Shown here one piece after another: positions 42,976 to 52,010 of a stretch of 64,000 bases of DNA (the first letter of the stretch is position 1; each line of letters opens with the position of its first letter). Source of the stretch: Streptomyces tsukubensis (GTDB lineage Bacteria; Actinomycetota; Actinomycetes; Streptomycetales; Streptomycetaceae); the NCBI RefSeq assembly GCF_009296025.1, contig NZ_CP045178.1:4526001-4590000 (forward strand), in the 5' to 3' direction. Below the pieces are notes generated by a model, which was given only the letters and a program-made list of their open reading frames with translations, did not search any database and was not told where the DNA came from. The translations under genes and the position numbers were made by a program.

Positions 42976-44756
42976 CAGTGACCGGGGCCGTCCCTGTGCT
43001 GCTGGAGATCCATGAGGTCTCCGCCCGTGCCGCCCGTGCCGCCCTTGCCGACGGAGCGCCGCGCCCGCTGCTCGACCAGGTCGGTCTGGTCGTTCCCGCA
43101 GGTGAGGTGGTCGCCGTCGTCGGTCCTTCGGGGAGCGGGAAGACCACGCTGGGCCTGGCGGCGCTCGGCGCGGCGCGGCACGGGGTGACTCTGAGCGGGC
43201 GGGTCGTGCTCGGCGGTACCGACCTGCTCTCCCTGCCGTCGGCCGCGCGTCCCGCCGCCCGCGCGGGCCGGGCCGCCCACCTGCCGCAGCACCCGGAAAC
43301 GGTGCTGGACCCGGTCCGCAGGGTCGGCGGAACACTCACTGAGCTGGCCTCGCTGGGGCATCGGGGACGAGTGGCGCGGAAGACGGCGGCCCGGGAGGCG
43401 CTGGCCTCGACCGGCCTGGAGTGGGAGACCGTGCGCCGCCGCTTCCCGCACGAACTCTCCGGTGGTCAGCAGCAGCGTCTGGCGCTCGCGTCCGCCCTGG
43501 TGACAGGGGCGCGACTGCTCGTACTCGACGAGCCCACGAGCGGCCTTGACCCCGTACTCGTACACGCCCTGGGCCGGATGGTCCGCGAGCTGGCGGACGC
43601 AGGGGCGGGCGTACTGCTGCTCAGCCACGACCTGCCGATGGTGCGGCGCACCGCTGACCGGGTCATCGTGCTGGAGGGTGGGCGGGCGGTGGACGAGGGG
43701 CCGACGGCGGAGGTCCTCGGGGCGGACCGCTCCGCCCTCGGGTCCGGGGCGGGTGCCGAAGGCGCTGGCGTCGGTTCCGGGTCGGGTGCCGAACGGTTCG
43801 CCCTCGACCCCGCCCCTGCCCCCGGCCTCGACCCCGCCCCTGCCCCAGGTTCCTGGCAGGGCGCAGGCCGTCACCGTGCCACCAGGGAACTGCTCGCCGC
43901 GGAACACCGCATCGGGGCGGTGAAGGACCCGGGCGAGGTTTCGGGACCCGGCTCGTCTCCCAAAGCCGTGCCCCGCCGAGTCCGAGGCGGGGTCGCCGCC
44001 CACGGGATCGTCGTGCGTCGCCGGTCCGCCGTCCTCCTCGTAGGACCCGTTTCCATGGCGTTCCCACCCGGCAGCAGGACCTCGCTGCTCGGACCCTCCG
44101 GCTCGGGCAAGACGACGTTCGGACGCGTGCTCGCCGGACTGGTCGTACCGAGCGAGGGCGGGACGACCGTCGACGGCCGCTCGCTCCCCTCCCGCATCGA
44201 CCGCCGTACCGTCGCGGAGCGCCGAGCCGTTCAATACGTGCACCAGCAGAGCGCCGGTTCCTTCGAGGGGCACCGCCCACTCCTCGATCAACTCGCCGAC
44301 ACCGCAAGGCTTCTGCGTGGCCTGGGGCGGGAGGAGGCGACGGCCGAGGCGATCCGGGTCGCCGGTGCGCTGGGGCTCGACGGGTCGTTGCTGCGCCGTG
44401 TACCGGGGCAGTTGTCGGGCGGTCAGCTCCAGCGTGGCGCGTTGGTGCGTGCGCTGACCGCCCGTCCCGCGCTGCTGGTCTGCGACGAAGTGACCTCGGC
44501 GCTGGATACCGTCTCCCGCGAACGGGTCCTCGACACGCTGCCCGAACTGCTCGCCCCCGCCGGGACGGCGCTGCTGTTCATCAGCCACGACCTGCCCGCG
44601 GTACGGGCGCTGACCGACGAGTCCGTGTTCTTCGACCATGTAACCCACCGGCCAGGAACGGCCAGGAACGGCCAGGAACGGCCAGGAACGGCAGGGACGG
44701 CCAGGAACGGCAGGGACGGCCAGGGACGGCAGGGACGGCCAGGGACGCTTCGGTGA
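42972..44756 (+). CDS. fused two-domain ABC ATPase (DppD-DppF/NikD-NikE type)
   Basis: 594 aa from GTG 42972 (a second GTG at 42978 is equally spaced). Domain 1 (to ~245) has Walker A GPSGSGKTTLG, signature LSGGQQQRLALASAL and Walker [15 protein letters not shown] Gly/Ala/Pro linker follows. Domain 2 (~330-570) has GPSGSGKTTFG, LSGGQLQRGALVRAL and LLVCDEVTSALDT. Two ATPase domains in one chain replace the usual separate proteins. The C-terminal ~35 residues are coded by a 10-bp repeat (44651-44752, ccaggaacgg) whose length is not a multiple of three, so the end is likely to vary. It energises the B12-regulated importer. Confidence 0.9.
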   Translation: MTVTGAVPVLLEIHEVSARAARAALADGAPRPLLDQVGLVVPAGEVVAVVGPSGSGKTTLGLAALGAARHGVTLSGRVVLGGTDLLSLPSAARPAARAGRAAHLPQHPETVLDPVRRVGGTLTELASLGHRGRVARKTAAREALASTGLEWETVRRRFPHELSGGQQQRLALASALVTGARLLVLDEPTSGLDPVLVHALGRMVRELADAGAGVLLLSHDLPMVRRTADRVIVLEGGRAVDEGPTAEVLGADRSALGSGAGAEGAGVGSGSGAERFALDPAPAPGLDPAPAPGSWQGAGRHRATRELLAAEHRIGAVKDPGEVSGPGSSPKAVPRRVRGGVAAHGIVVRRRSAVLLVGPVSMAFPPGSRTSLLGPSGSGKTTFGRVLAGLVVPSEGGTTVDGRSLPSRIDRRTVAERRAVQYVHQQSAGSFEGHRPLLDQLADTARLLRGLGREEATAEAIRVAGALGLDGSLLRRVPGQLSGGQLQRGALVRALTARPALLVCDEVTSALDTVSRERVLDTLPELLAPAGTALLFISHDLPAVRALTDESVFFDHVTHRPGTARNGQERPGTAGTARNGRDGQGRQGRPGTLR

Positions 44757-44812
44757 ACGCTCCGCGTGACAGGGCGAGTTGACCGAAGAGCGGCACACGT
44801 CTCGACTGTGGC

Positions 44813-45862
44813 CTACGGGCGCAGGACGATCTTTCCCACGTGATCCCTGCGGGCGAGCTGTTCCTGCGCCCGCGCGGCCTCGTCCAGTGAGAACGTGGCG
44901 GCGATGACGGGCTGGATCTCGGCTCGGCGAGCCAGGTCCATGAGCAGGTCGAAGTGTGTGGGGGTGTGCATCGCGGACCCGATGACCTGCGCGTTGTGCA
45001 GGTAGAGGCGGCGGACGTCGAAAGTCACGCCGTACCCGCCGAGTGCGCCGGCCACGACCCATCGGCCGCCTTCGCGCAGCAGCGGCAACCCCTCACTCAC
45101 CAGCTCCCCCGCGACGACGTCGAGTGCCACGTCGATGCCCTCGGGGGCGGCGGCGCGGATCTGCTCGGCGACATCCTTCGCCCGGTCGATGACCTCATGG
45201 GCTCCGGCCTCGCGCACCGCGTCGATCTTCGACCCGCTGCTGACGGCGAGCGTCCGCGCGCCGCGCGCACGGGCGATCTGGATCAGCGCGAGGCCGACAC
45301 CGCCGGACGCCCCCGAGATCAGGACGGTCTCTCCCTTGCGCAGCCGTCCCCGTTCGATCATGCCGAGTGCCGTGCCGTAGGCGGTCGGCAAGGTGGCGAG
45401 CTGTTCGTCGTCGAGCGGGGATTCCGTCACGTCGTGCAGGCGCTCGACCGGCGCGGTCACGTACTCGGCGTAGCCGCCGTCACGCTCGCTGCCCATCAGG
45501 CCCACGGGGTTGGCGTCGGGCCCCTCGGCGTCGTAGATCGCCGGGTCGACGACCACGCGGCGGCCGACGAGGCCTTCGTCCACTCCGTCTCCGACCGCCA
45601 CGACCCGGCCGGACACGTCGGCGCCCTGGATGCGCGGGAAGTTGATCGGGCCCCGCCACCCAGAGAGCGCCTTCGGGTCCTCAGGGTTGCCGTAGGCGCC
45701 CTCGCGGGTCCACAGGTCGGTGTTGTTCAGCGCTACCGCGCTGACCTGGACCAGTGCCTCTCCTGCCGCTGGGGCGGGCACGGCCACCTCGGTCAGTTCG
45801 AGGACCTCGGGTCCTCCGTGCTCGGCGATCCGTACCGCTCGCATGGTCTCGGGCAGACCCAT
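44813..45862 (-). CDS. zinc-type alcohol dehydrogenase/quinone oxidoreductase-like protein (MDR)
   Basis: 349 aa from ATG 45862 with AGGAGGAGG upstream. Medium-chain dehydrogenase fold: MRAVRIAEHGGPEVLELTEV, GADVSGRVVAVGDGV, and the NAD(P) site VLISGASGGVGLALIQIARA. The zinc-binding GHExxG and Cys cluster are absent, so it is a zinc-independent, NADPH-linked quinone/enone reductase-like enzyme. It is divergent from a TetR gene with inverted half-sites between; substrate unknown. Confidence 0.87.
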   Translation of the reverse strand: MGLPETMRAVRIAEHGGPEVLELTEVAVPAPAAGEALVQVSAVALNNTDLWTREGAYGNPEDPKALSGWRGPINFPRIQGADVSGRVVAVGDGVDEGLVGRRVVVDPAIYDAEGPDANPVGLMGSERDGGYAEYVTAPVERLHDVTESPLDDEQLATLPTAYGTALGMIERGRLRKGETVLISGASGGVGLALIQIARARGARTLAVSSGSKIDAVREAGAHEVIDRAKDVAEQIRAAAPEGIDVALDVVAGELVSEGLPLLREGGRWVVAGALGGYGVTFDVRRLYLHNAQVIGSAMHTPTHFDLLMDLARRAEIQPVIAATFSLDEAARAQEQLARRDHVGKIVLRP

Positions 45863-45884
45863 CGCTGAACCTCCTCCTAGGTAT

Positions 45885-45934
45885 ACTGATCGGTGAACTT
45901 CGTCCACCGTACATGACTGAGTACACCGATCAGT
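45885..45934. promoter_or_regulatory. paired inverted half-sites, candidate TetR operator
   Basis: ACTGATCGGTG (45885-45895) and its exact reverse complement CACCGATCAGT (45924-45934) flank 28 bases between the divergent oxidoreductase and TetR genes. The spacing of about four helical turns between centres suits binding of one or two dimers. A TATAC-rich element overlaps the left site. Confidence 0.7.
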
Positions 45935-45950
45935 GAAGGAGGGACGCCCG

Positions 45951-46619
45951 ATGCGGGAATCCATGCGGGCCTTGCGGGAACCCGCGCACGATGACGTGCG
46001 GGACGGCACGCGGCGCATACAGCCCGTACAGGCCGACCAGCCCGACCAGCCCGACCAGCCCGTGACGCCGGCCGGTCGGCGGATCGTGGCGGCTGCCGAG
46101 GAGCTGTTCTACAGCCGTGGGATCACATCGGTCGGTGTCGATCTGATCGCTGAGCACTCGGGAGTGACCAAGCGGACCCTGTACAACCGGTTCGGCTCGA
46201 AGGACCACCTCGTGGCGGTCTACCTCGCGGGACGTGACCAGCGCTGGCGGTCACTCGTCCGGGCCGCCGTCGACTCCTGCGACGACCCGGTCGAGGCCGT
46301 CACCGCACCCTTCGACGCACTGCGGACCTGGAGCGGGACCAACACCCGCGGATGCGCGTTCATCAACGCGCTGGCCGAACTCCCCGACCCCGACCACCCC
46401 GCGTACCGCATCGCCGCGGACCAGAAGCGCTGGCTGCTGGAGCTGTTCGAGGAACTCGCCACCGCGGCGGGCCGCCCGGACCCCGCCACCCTCGCCGCCC
46501 GGCTCCTCGTACTGCACGAGGGCGCTCTCGCCACGCAGCCGATCGCGCTCCCGCCGCACGACATGCTTTCGGTGAGTACCGACCTGGCACGCGCCCTGGT
46601 TCGGGCCGACGGCGCGTGA
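45951..46619 (+). CDS. TetR-family transcriptional regulator
   Basis: 222 aa from ATG 45951 (GGAGGG seven bases upstream). The first ~40 residues are a non-conserved tail containing a 9-nt repeat (QPDQPDQP). The HTH is ITSVGVDLIAEHSGVTKRTL, then YNRFGSKDHLVAVYL; the C-terminal ligand domain includes TRGCAFINALAELPDPDHPA. It probably represses the divergent oxidoreductase and itself through the half-sites just upstream. Confidence 0.9.
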   Translation: MRESMRALREPAHDDVRDGTRRIQPVQADQPDQPDQPVTPAGRRIVAAAEELFYSRGITSVGVDLIAEHSGVTKRTLYNRFGSKDHLVAVYLAGRDQRWRSLVRAAVDSCDDPVEAVTAPFDALRTWSGTNTRGCAFINALAELPDPDHPAYRIAADQKRWLLELFEELATAAGRPDPATLAARLLVLHEGALATQPIALPPHDMLSVSTDLARALVRADGA

Positions 46620-46724
46620 ACTCGCACGTGAGCGGGTGGTGTCAGTGTCGACGCCTACGATCACCTGCGTCCTGTGGTACTTGAGCGGGCGCCCCTCCGG
46701 CGCCGTGGTGAGCGAGGCGGATGT

Positions 46725-49556
46725 ATGCCAGCGGTTTCGAGTGAGGGTTCCGTGTTCGTGTATCGCCTGCGGCTGCGCGCACCCGGCTCCGCGGAGTCGT
46801 CGCCCGCGCCCCCTCTGCTCGTGCACGTGGACGACGGCATGAAGTCGGCGCCGGTACCGGTACAGCTGTCCTGGACCACGCAGGACGGCTCCCAGTCCAC
46901 GGTGGGCTTCTCACCCGACATGGAGAGCCTGTACGGCCAGCGTCGCGCACCCGGCGGCGATGTGGTGGAGGTGCTCGGTGCGCTCGACGATCGTCGCGAG
47001 TACGCGCTCTCGGCCGGGCGTACCAGCGGATACGAGTTCTCCACCGAGGTCGAGGACGCCGGGCGCTGGAGTGGCGCCGGACGGCTGCGGGTGCTGGTGG
47101 ACGACGGCGGGCGGAGCCCCGTGCGGTGGGTGTCCTGGTGCGACCAGGCGGGCAACACGTGGTCGGTCGCGCTGCACGCCGTGAGCCCGACCGGCAACGA
47201 GGACGTCACCGGCCTGGTGAGCGACGTGTGGGCCAGTGCCGAGCACCGCGGGGCGGGCGAGGTGGCCGCGAATCTTCTGGACGCGAGGGACGGCAAGTGG
47301 TTCGCGCCGGAGCGCACCGCGGTCCTGGACTTCCGGCTGAGCCAGCCGATCGAGGTGGACCAGTACGCGCTGACCTCCGCCAACGACGCACCGGATCGCG
47401 ACCCGGCGGCATGGACTCTGAGCGGCTCGACGGACGGCAAGGTCTGGCGCACCGTCGATGTCCGCGACGGCGAGTCGTTCACCACGAGGCACCAGCGCAA
47501 GCTGTACCGGATCGCCGAACCGGGGGTCTACGACCGCTATCGCCTTGAGATCACCGGCAACAACGGCTCCCCGCACCTGCAACTCGAAACCGTCCGGTTC
47601 CTGGCCGACGGAGGCGGCGGTTTCACCGGCTACCGCCGGCGCGCCGGCTACGCGCTCCACCCCTACCGAGGCACACGTGTGGCACGGCCGCAGGTGCTGC
47701 TGCCGCGACCACTGCCTGAGCGCGCGGCCGAGTGGGAGGGGTGGCGGCCCGGCGGATCGTGGCTGCCGTTGGGCGGCAGCCTCTCGATGGAATCCCTGAC
47801 GTCGACGTCGGGCCGGTTCACGGTTCTGCACGGGGTGTACGATCCGCCGCTGGCGATCCGCGACAACCTCACGGGCGAGCACGTCTGGGTCAGCGACGCC
47901 GGGTCGTCGAGCCTGCTCTCCCTGGGCCCTGATGGTGACCTCGTCGCCTGGGACCATCACGGCCAGCGGGTGTGGAGCACGGGTACCGCGTGGCGGGGCG
48001 TGCGGCGGCTGGAGATGCGCGACACCGGCGAACTCGCTCTGACCGACGCCGACGGTGGCGTCGTGTGGAGCTCTGGCATCCCCGAGATATCCGTATCGTC
48101 GGGCGAGCCGCGCACGGTGGCCAGGGGAGCGAGGATGCGCCGCGGCGAGAGCCTGTACGGCCAGACGCTCACCAGCGATGACGGGTCGACCGTGCTCTTC
48201 CACGACGGTCGCGTCCTGCGCTGCGTCGTCAAGGGCCACACCTCACACTGGGACAGGTACGAGGACCAACAGAACGTCCTGGTGCTCGATGCCGAGGGTT
48301 TTCTGCGGAGGCTGGCGCCGGACGGCTCCGAGGTGGAACGGATCGCCGGGCCCGGCGCCGAACTGGTCGTCGTACGAGGCGCCGCGGTACTCAGGGACGA
48401 CACGGGCGTCATCGTGTGGTCGTCCGAAGGCGGCGCCCGCCCGGCCCCCGTCCGTGAGCCTGCCCTACCCCACAACGACACGCTGGCGGCCTGGTTCGGG
48501 GCACTGGTCGGTCAGGGCCACGGGTACTGCGTCGCGGTGGTGAAGCAGAGCACGCCCGCTGAGGTCCTCGCACGCATCGGTGTCGCGTCGGGCGCGGCGG
48601 TGCGCGGTACGTGGCGCCAACTCCAGCGGCACCGGGACGCGGTGGGCGAGGGGAGCATCGCCGCGGCGGTCGCCGTCGGCCCTGACGTCATACTTCTGAG
48701 CGACGACGCCGCACTGCCGGTGGCGCGGGCGGTGCCCTCGGCCCCGGTGGCCGCCGTGCGGGCGCCGTCCGGTGGGAACGGCTACGGGACACGGTTCAGC
48801 CTCCATCAACGCGGCAAGCTCGTGAGCGAGTTCACGGATCAGCCTCGCCGTACGAAGGGGGCCAAGGTGCCCGAGGTGGCCGCCGCGCTGAACGAGAGCA
48901 CGCATCACCTGCACCGCTTCGACCTGCTGTTCCGTGTCTGCGGGGTGGTGCCGAACGCCGCAGGGCTCGGCGGTGTGCTGCTCGGCGGCGTGCTGTCCGG
49001 CGGTGTGCTGTCCGGCGGTGTGCTGTCCGACGGTGTGCTGCCCGGCGGTGTGCCGGTCCCGCACCCGACTCCGGAGGCGACGCCCGAGGCCGAAGTCCAC
49101 CTGCCCGCGTTGGTGATCGCGGAGCACGACCAGCTCAGCCCCCTGGTGATCCGCGCCGACTTCACCGACGACGACGCCTGGAACCGCGTTGTCGAGGGAC
49201 TCCGGGAACCGTGGATGGACGTGGAGCCGGACCCGTATCTCGTCTCCGATCCCGCATACGACGGCATGCCCGCGGAGCGGATCATCAAGGCCGTCCTCGC
49301 GGCGATACCCGAGACCGGACTGCCCGGCGTGGTCTTCGTCGCCGACGCCGACACCATGCGCGGCCCGACGTATCCGTTGCTCGCCGTGTCCACCGAGTGG
49401 GACGGTGAACCGTTCGCGGAGGACGAGGACACCTTCCGCACGCGGTTCCGCGTCCGGCCCGACGCGGCCATCGAGGCGAGCTGCAACCTCGGCCTCGGCA
49501 ACATGGATTTCGAGGACTTCGCCGGCGACGGGGTGACCGAACGCATGGCGGACTGA
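46725..49556 (+). CDS. giant multidomain protein: discoidin-like, bulb-lectin, DUF6461, DUF6924
   Basis: 943 aa from ATG 46725 (GAGG upstream; GTG 46752 also possible). Residues ~140-300 look like a discoidin/F5-8C domain (FAPERTAVLDFRLSQPIEVD, then YRLEITGNNGSPHLQLETVR). Residues ~340-600 contain two bulb-type lectin units (LLSLGPDGDLVAWDHHGQRV and NVLVLDAEGFLRRLAPDG). Then comes a DUF6461-like domain (FGALVGQGHGYCVAVVKQST), a GGVLS repeat linker (48967-49050, 15-bp tandem), and a C-terminal DUF6924 domain (LVIRADFTDDDAWNRVVEGL). No signal peptide or membrane helix is seen, so it is probably cytoplasmic despite lectin modules. Function unknown; the domain set is remarkable. Confidence 0.8.
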   Translation: MPAVSSEGSVFVYRLRLRAPGSAESSPAPPLLVHVDDGMKSAPVPVQLSWTTQDGSQSTVGFSPDMESLYGQRRAPGGDVVEVLGALDDRREYALSAGRTSGYEFSTEVEDAGRWSGAGRLRVLVDDGGRSPVRWVSWCDQAGNTWSVALHAVSPTGNEDVTGLVSDVWASAEHRGAGEVAANLLDARDGKWFAPERTAVLDFRLSQPIEVDQYALTSANDAPDRDPAAWTLSGSTDGKVWRTVDVRDGESFTTRHQRKLYRIAEPGVYDRYRLEITGNNGSPHLQLETVRFLADGGGGFTGYRRRAGYALHPYRGTRVARPQVLLPRPLPERAAEWEGWRPGGSWLPLGGSLSMESLTSTSGRFTVLHGVYDPPLAIRDNLTGEHVWVSDAGSSSLLSLGPDGDLVAWDHHGQRVWSTGTAWRGVRRLEMRDTGELALTDADGGVVWSSGIPEISVSSGEPRTVARGARMRRGESLYGQTLTSDDGSTVLFHDGRVLRCVVKGHTSHWDRYEDQQNVLVLDAEGFLRRLAPDGSEVERIAGPGAELVVVRGAAVLRDDTGVIVWSSEGGARPAPVREPALPHNDTLAAWFGALVGQGHGYCVAVVKQSTPAEVLARIGVASGAAVRGTWRQLQRHRDAVGEGSIAAAVAVGPDVILLSDDAALPVARAVPSAPVAAVRAPSGGNGYGTRFSLHQRGKLVSEFTDQPRRTKGAKVPEVAAALNESTHHLHRFDLLFRVCGVVPNAAGLGGVLLGGVLSGGVLSGGVLSDGVLPGGVPVPHPTPEATPEAEVHLPALVIAEHDQLSPLVIRADFTDDDAWNRVVEGLREPWMDVEPDPYLVSDPAYDGMPAERIIKAVLAAIPETGLPGVVFVADADTMRGPTYPLLAVSTEWDGEPFAEDEDTFRTRFRVRPDAAIEASCNLGLGNMDFEDFAGDGVTERMAD

Positions 49557-49703
49557 CGGCCCCTGCACCTGTCCCTGCCCCTTCCCCTGCCCTTGGCCCT
49601 GTCCCTGTCCCTGTCCTTTCCGGTGGGTCGAGACCAGTGCGTGCGTGGAGCGTGTCCGATTCGTTCAAGAGGGCGGCGGCATCGGCCCACTACTCTCACG
49701 GCC

Positions 49704-50114
49704 ATGAACAGCGTCAGCAGAGAATCACGCCACCTCAGCGTCCATATCGACCGCACGGCCGACGACGTCTACGCCTACGCGTCGAACCCGGTGAACCTGC
49801 CCGCGTGGGCCCGTGGCCTGGGAGGTTCCATCAAGGAGATCGACGGCCAATGGGTCGCGGAATCCTCTCCCATGGGACGGGTCGTGGTGGCCTTCGTGCC
49901 GCGCAACGAACTGGGCGTACTCGACCACGAGGTCACGCTGCCCTCCGGGGAGACCGTCTACAACCCGGTCCGTGCGATCAGCGACGGCGAGGGAAGCGAG
50001 GTCGTGTTCACCCTCCGCAGGCAGCCGGAGACGACCGACGCCGATTTCGAGCGCGACGCGGGCATGGTCACCGATGACCTGAACCGGCTCCGAGAGCTGA
50101 TGGAGTCCGCGTAG
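49704..50114 (+). CDS. SRPBCC-family (START-like) protein
   Basis: 136 aa from ATG 49704. The helix-grip pattern is RHLSVHIDRTADDVYAYASN, PVNLPAWARGL, then EVVFTLRRQPETTDADFERD, typical of polyketide-cyclase-like/SRPBCC proteins that bind hydrophobic ligands. No partner enzyme is encoded next to it. The 150 bases upstream end in a polypyrimidine ctgtccctgcccc tract. Role unknown. Confidence 0.82.
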   Translation: MNSVSRESRHLSVHIDRTADDVYAYASNPVNLPAWARGLGGSIKEIDGQWVAESSPMGRVVVAFVPRNELGVLDHEVTLPSGETVYNPVRAISDGEGSEVVFTLRRQPETTDADFERDAGMVTDDLNRLRELMESA

Positions 50115-50190
50115 AGAGGACGTGGATCCGCCTTGGAGAGACGCAGAGAGACGCAGAGAGACATAGAGAGACGCAGAGAGACGTAAAGCC

Positions 50191-50264
50191 GCTAGTGCCG
50201 CGTCAGGCATCGTCGACGTTCGCCCTGATCCTGATCCTGATCCTGATCCTGATACGGCACTAGC
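50191..50264. terminator. hairpin with hexanucleotide-repeat loop between convergent genes
   Basis: GCTAGTGCCG (50191-50200) pairs exactly with CGGCACTAGC (50255-50264). The loop contains five tandem ctgatc/cctgat units. The right arm includes the TetR stop codon (minus strand). An agagagacgc-type 11-bp tandem precedes it (50130-50183). Confidence 0.65.
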
Positions 50265-50829
50265 GCAGGGCTCCGGCTGCGCGTACTTCGGCGAGCGCGT
50301 CCCGGGCCAGCGGGCCGAAGCCCTCGCGGTTGTCGGTGTCGATCCACTGATCGTAGGCGATCTCCCAGACGAGCGCGCCCAGTTGGGCGGCCACGCGCGC
50401 GGTCAGGGCCGGCACTCCGCGGCGGTTGAGGGCCTCGATCATCGAGGCGGTGAGGTCGATCCTTTTCAGGGCCTCGCGTTCACGCAGTTCCGTATTGGCG
50501 TTCAGCACGGCCTGGCGCCGGCCGCTGAACTCGCGGCGGTCGGCGGTGAAGAACGTCCGGCCGAGCGCGTCGAGGGCGTCCGCCATCGCGTCGAGCGGCT
50601 CGGCCGTCGGCGGTGCCGAGGCGATCCCTTCGACGAGCAGGCCGGTCACCGTGCCCTTGTCGAAAAGCACCTCACGCTTGTCCGGGAAGTACCGGAAGAA
50701 CGTGCTCTTGGTGAGCCCCGCGCGCTCCGCGATCTCGATCACCGTCGTGCTCTCGTAGCCGTGCTCCTCGAAGAGGTCGAGGGCGGCGGCGGCGAGTCGT
50801 CCGGGTGCGTCGGGTTGCCAGCGAGCCAT
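50260..50829 (-). CDS. TetR-family transcriptional regulator
   Basis: 189 aa from ATG 50829. The HTH is YESTTVIEIAERAGLTKSTF, then FRYFPDKREVLFDKGTV. The C-terminal domain is of the TetR_C type with MAYDQWI-like WEIAYDQWIDTDN. It is divergent from the NADP oxidoreductase at 50913, with repeated operator-like sequence between them. It probably represses that gene and itself. Confidence 0.9.
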   Translation of the reverse strand: MARWQPDAPGRLAAAALDLFEEHGYESTTVIEIAERAGLTKSTFFRYFPDKREVLFDKGTVTGLLVEGIASAPPTAEPLDAMADALDALGRTFFTADRREFSGRRQAVLNANTELREREALKRIDLTASMIEALNRRGVPALTARVAAQLGALVWEIAYDQWIDTDNREGFGPLARDALAEVRAAGALR

Positions 50830-50842
50830 GGGAGCAGTGTAC

Positions 50843-50896
50843 GGGACTTCGTCCCATCACTGGTGTACGGTCCATGAGACCAAGTCCCATCACTGG
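50843..50896. promoter_or_regulatory. operator region with direct and inverted repeats
   Basis: gtcccatcactgg occurs twice, at 50851-50863 and 50884-50896, 33 bases (three helical turns) apart. The left copy is part of an inverted repeat GGGAC-TTC-GTCCC (50843-50855). It lies between the divergent TetR and oxidoreductase genes. Confidence 0.65.
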
Positions 50897-50912
50897 CCAG
50901 GAGAGGTCACCG

Positions 50913-51833
50913 ATGAGTAGAGCTGTCCGGTACCGGCGCTTTGGCGGTCCCGAAGTACTCGAACTGCAGGAGATACCCGAGCCGCACGCCGCGCCGGACG
51001 AGGTTCGCGTCCGGGTCGCGGCGGCCGGTCTGAACCCGATGGATTGGCAGATCACCACCCAGCCCGATATGGCGGCGCGGTTCGGCATCACCTTGCCGGC
51101 GGGGTTCGGCAGCGACTTCGCCGGAGTGGTGGACGAGGTGGGCGCAGAAACCACGGGATTCGCGACCGGTGACCGGGTGTACGGGGCTGCGATTGGCCGA
51201 TCCGTCGCCGATTTCGTGCTGGTCAGGAAACCCGAGGCACACCTGTGGCCCACCCCGGTGGGGATCGGTGACGAGGTGGCGGCCACGCTTCCGGTCTCCG
51301 GTCTGACGGCTGCCGCCGCGCTCGCCGCGATCGGACCGCGCACCGGAGACACCGTCCTGATCGGAGGAGCGGCGGGTGGCGTGGGCATCTTCGCCGTGCA
51401 GTTGGCGAAGCTCGCGGGTGCCCGGGTACTCGGCACCGCCTCCGAGAGCACGTTCGAATTCCTGCGTGGGCTGGGCGCCGAACCCGTGGCGTACGGCCCT
51501 GGCCTGGCGGACCGGGTGCGGGCCTTGGCGCCCGAGGGGATCACCGCCGCAACCGACCTGTTCGGAAGGGAGGCCGCCGAGACCGCTCTCAAGCTCGGCG
51601 TGCCACCCGAGCGGATCTCCGTCGTAGCCGACGGCCCCGCCCCGCCGCCCGGTGTGCGCAAGGTGGGCGCCCTCGATGCGGGGCCGGGCGCCCTGGAACG
51701 GATCGCCGACGCGATCAGCTCCGGCGCGATCGCGGTGCCGATCGCGGCGACCTTCCCGGTCGAGCGGATTCGCGAAGCCGTGACGACGCAGGCCGAGAGG
51801 CACGTTCACGGAAAAATCGCGATCGTACTGTGA
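50913..51833 (+). CDS. NADP-dependent quinone oxidoreductase-like protein (MDR, zinc-free)
   Basis: 306 aa from ATG 50913 (AGGAGAGG upstream). MDR fold: YRRFGGPEVLELQEIPEPHA, GSDFAGVVDEVGAETTGFA, and nucleotide site VLIGGAAGGVGIFAVQLAKL. Zinc ligands are absent. It is a second oxidoreductase/TetR module, 5 kb from the first. The substrate is not deducible; activity on quinones or reactive enones is typical. Confidence 0.88.
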   Translation: MSRAVRYRRFGGPEVLELQEIPEPHAAPDEVRVRVAAAGLNPMDWQITTQPDMAARFGITLPAGFGSDFAGVVDEVGAETTGFATGDRVYGAAIGRSVADFVLVRKPEAHLWPTPVGIGDEVAATLPVSGLTAAAALAAIGPRTGDTVLIGGAAGGVGIFAVQLAKLAGARVLGTASESTFEFLRGLGAEPVAYGPGLADRVRALAPEGITAATDLFGREAAETALKLGVPPERISVVADGPAPPPGVRKVGALDAGPGALERIADAISSGAIAVPIAATFPVERIREAVTTQAERHVHGKIAIVL

Positions 51834-52010
51834 ATCGGCGCACGTGTGCGGCCACTTGCTCGGCCTGACGCGACCGCGCCACCCTGAGCGACGGCTCGGA
51901 CGGGACATCACATCAGGGCGAAGGTTCTCTGCTGCCGCGCCAGATCCGACGTGGATCCGGCAGGACGCCTCATGGTCGGCGCGCAGGATTCGCCGGGCCC
52001 CCTCACCCTG

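Noticed and set aside
41862..45062. 1066-codon open frame on the minus strand
   Set aside because: Antisense shadow of the ABC permease and ATPase genes caused by high third-position G+C; low-complexity Arg/Pro/His-rich translation.
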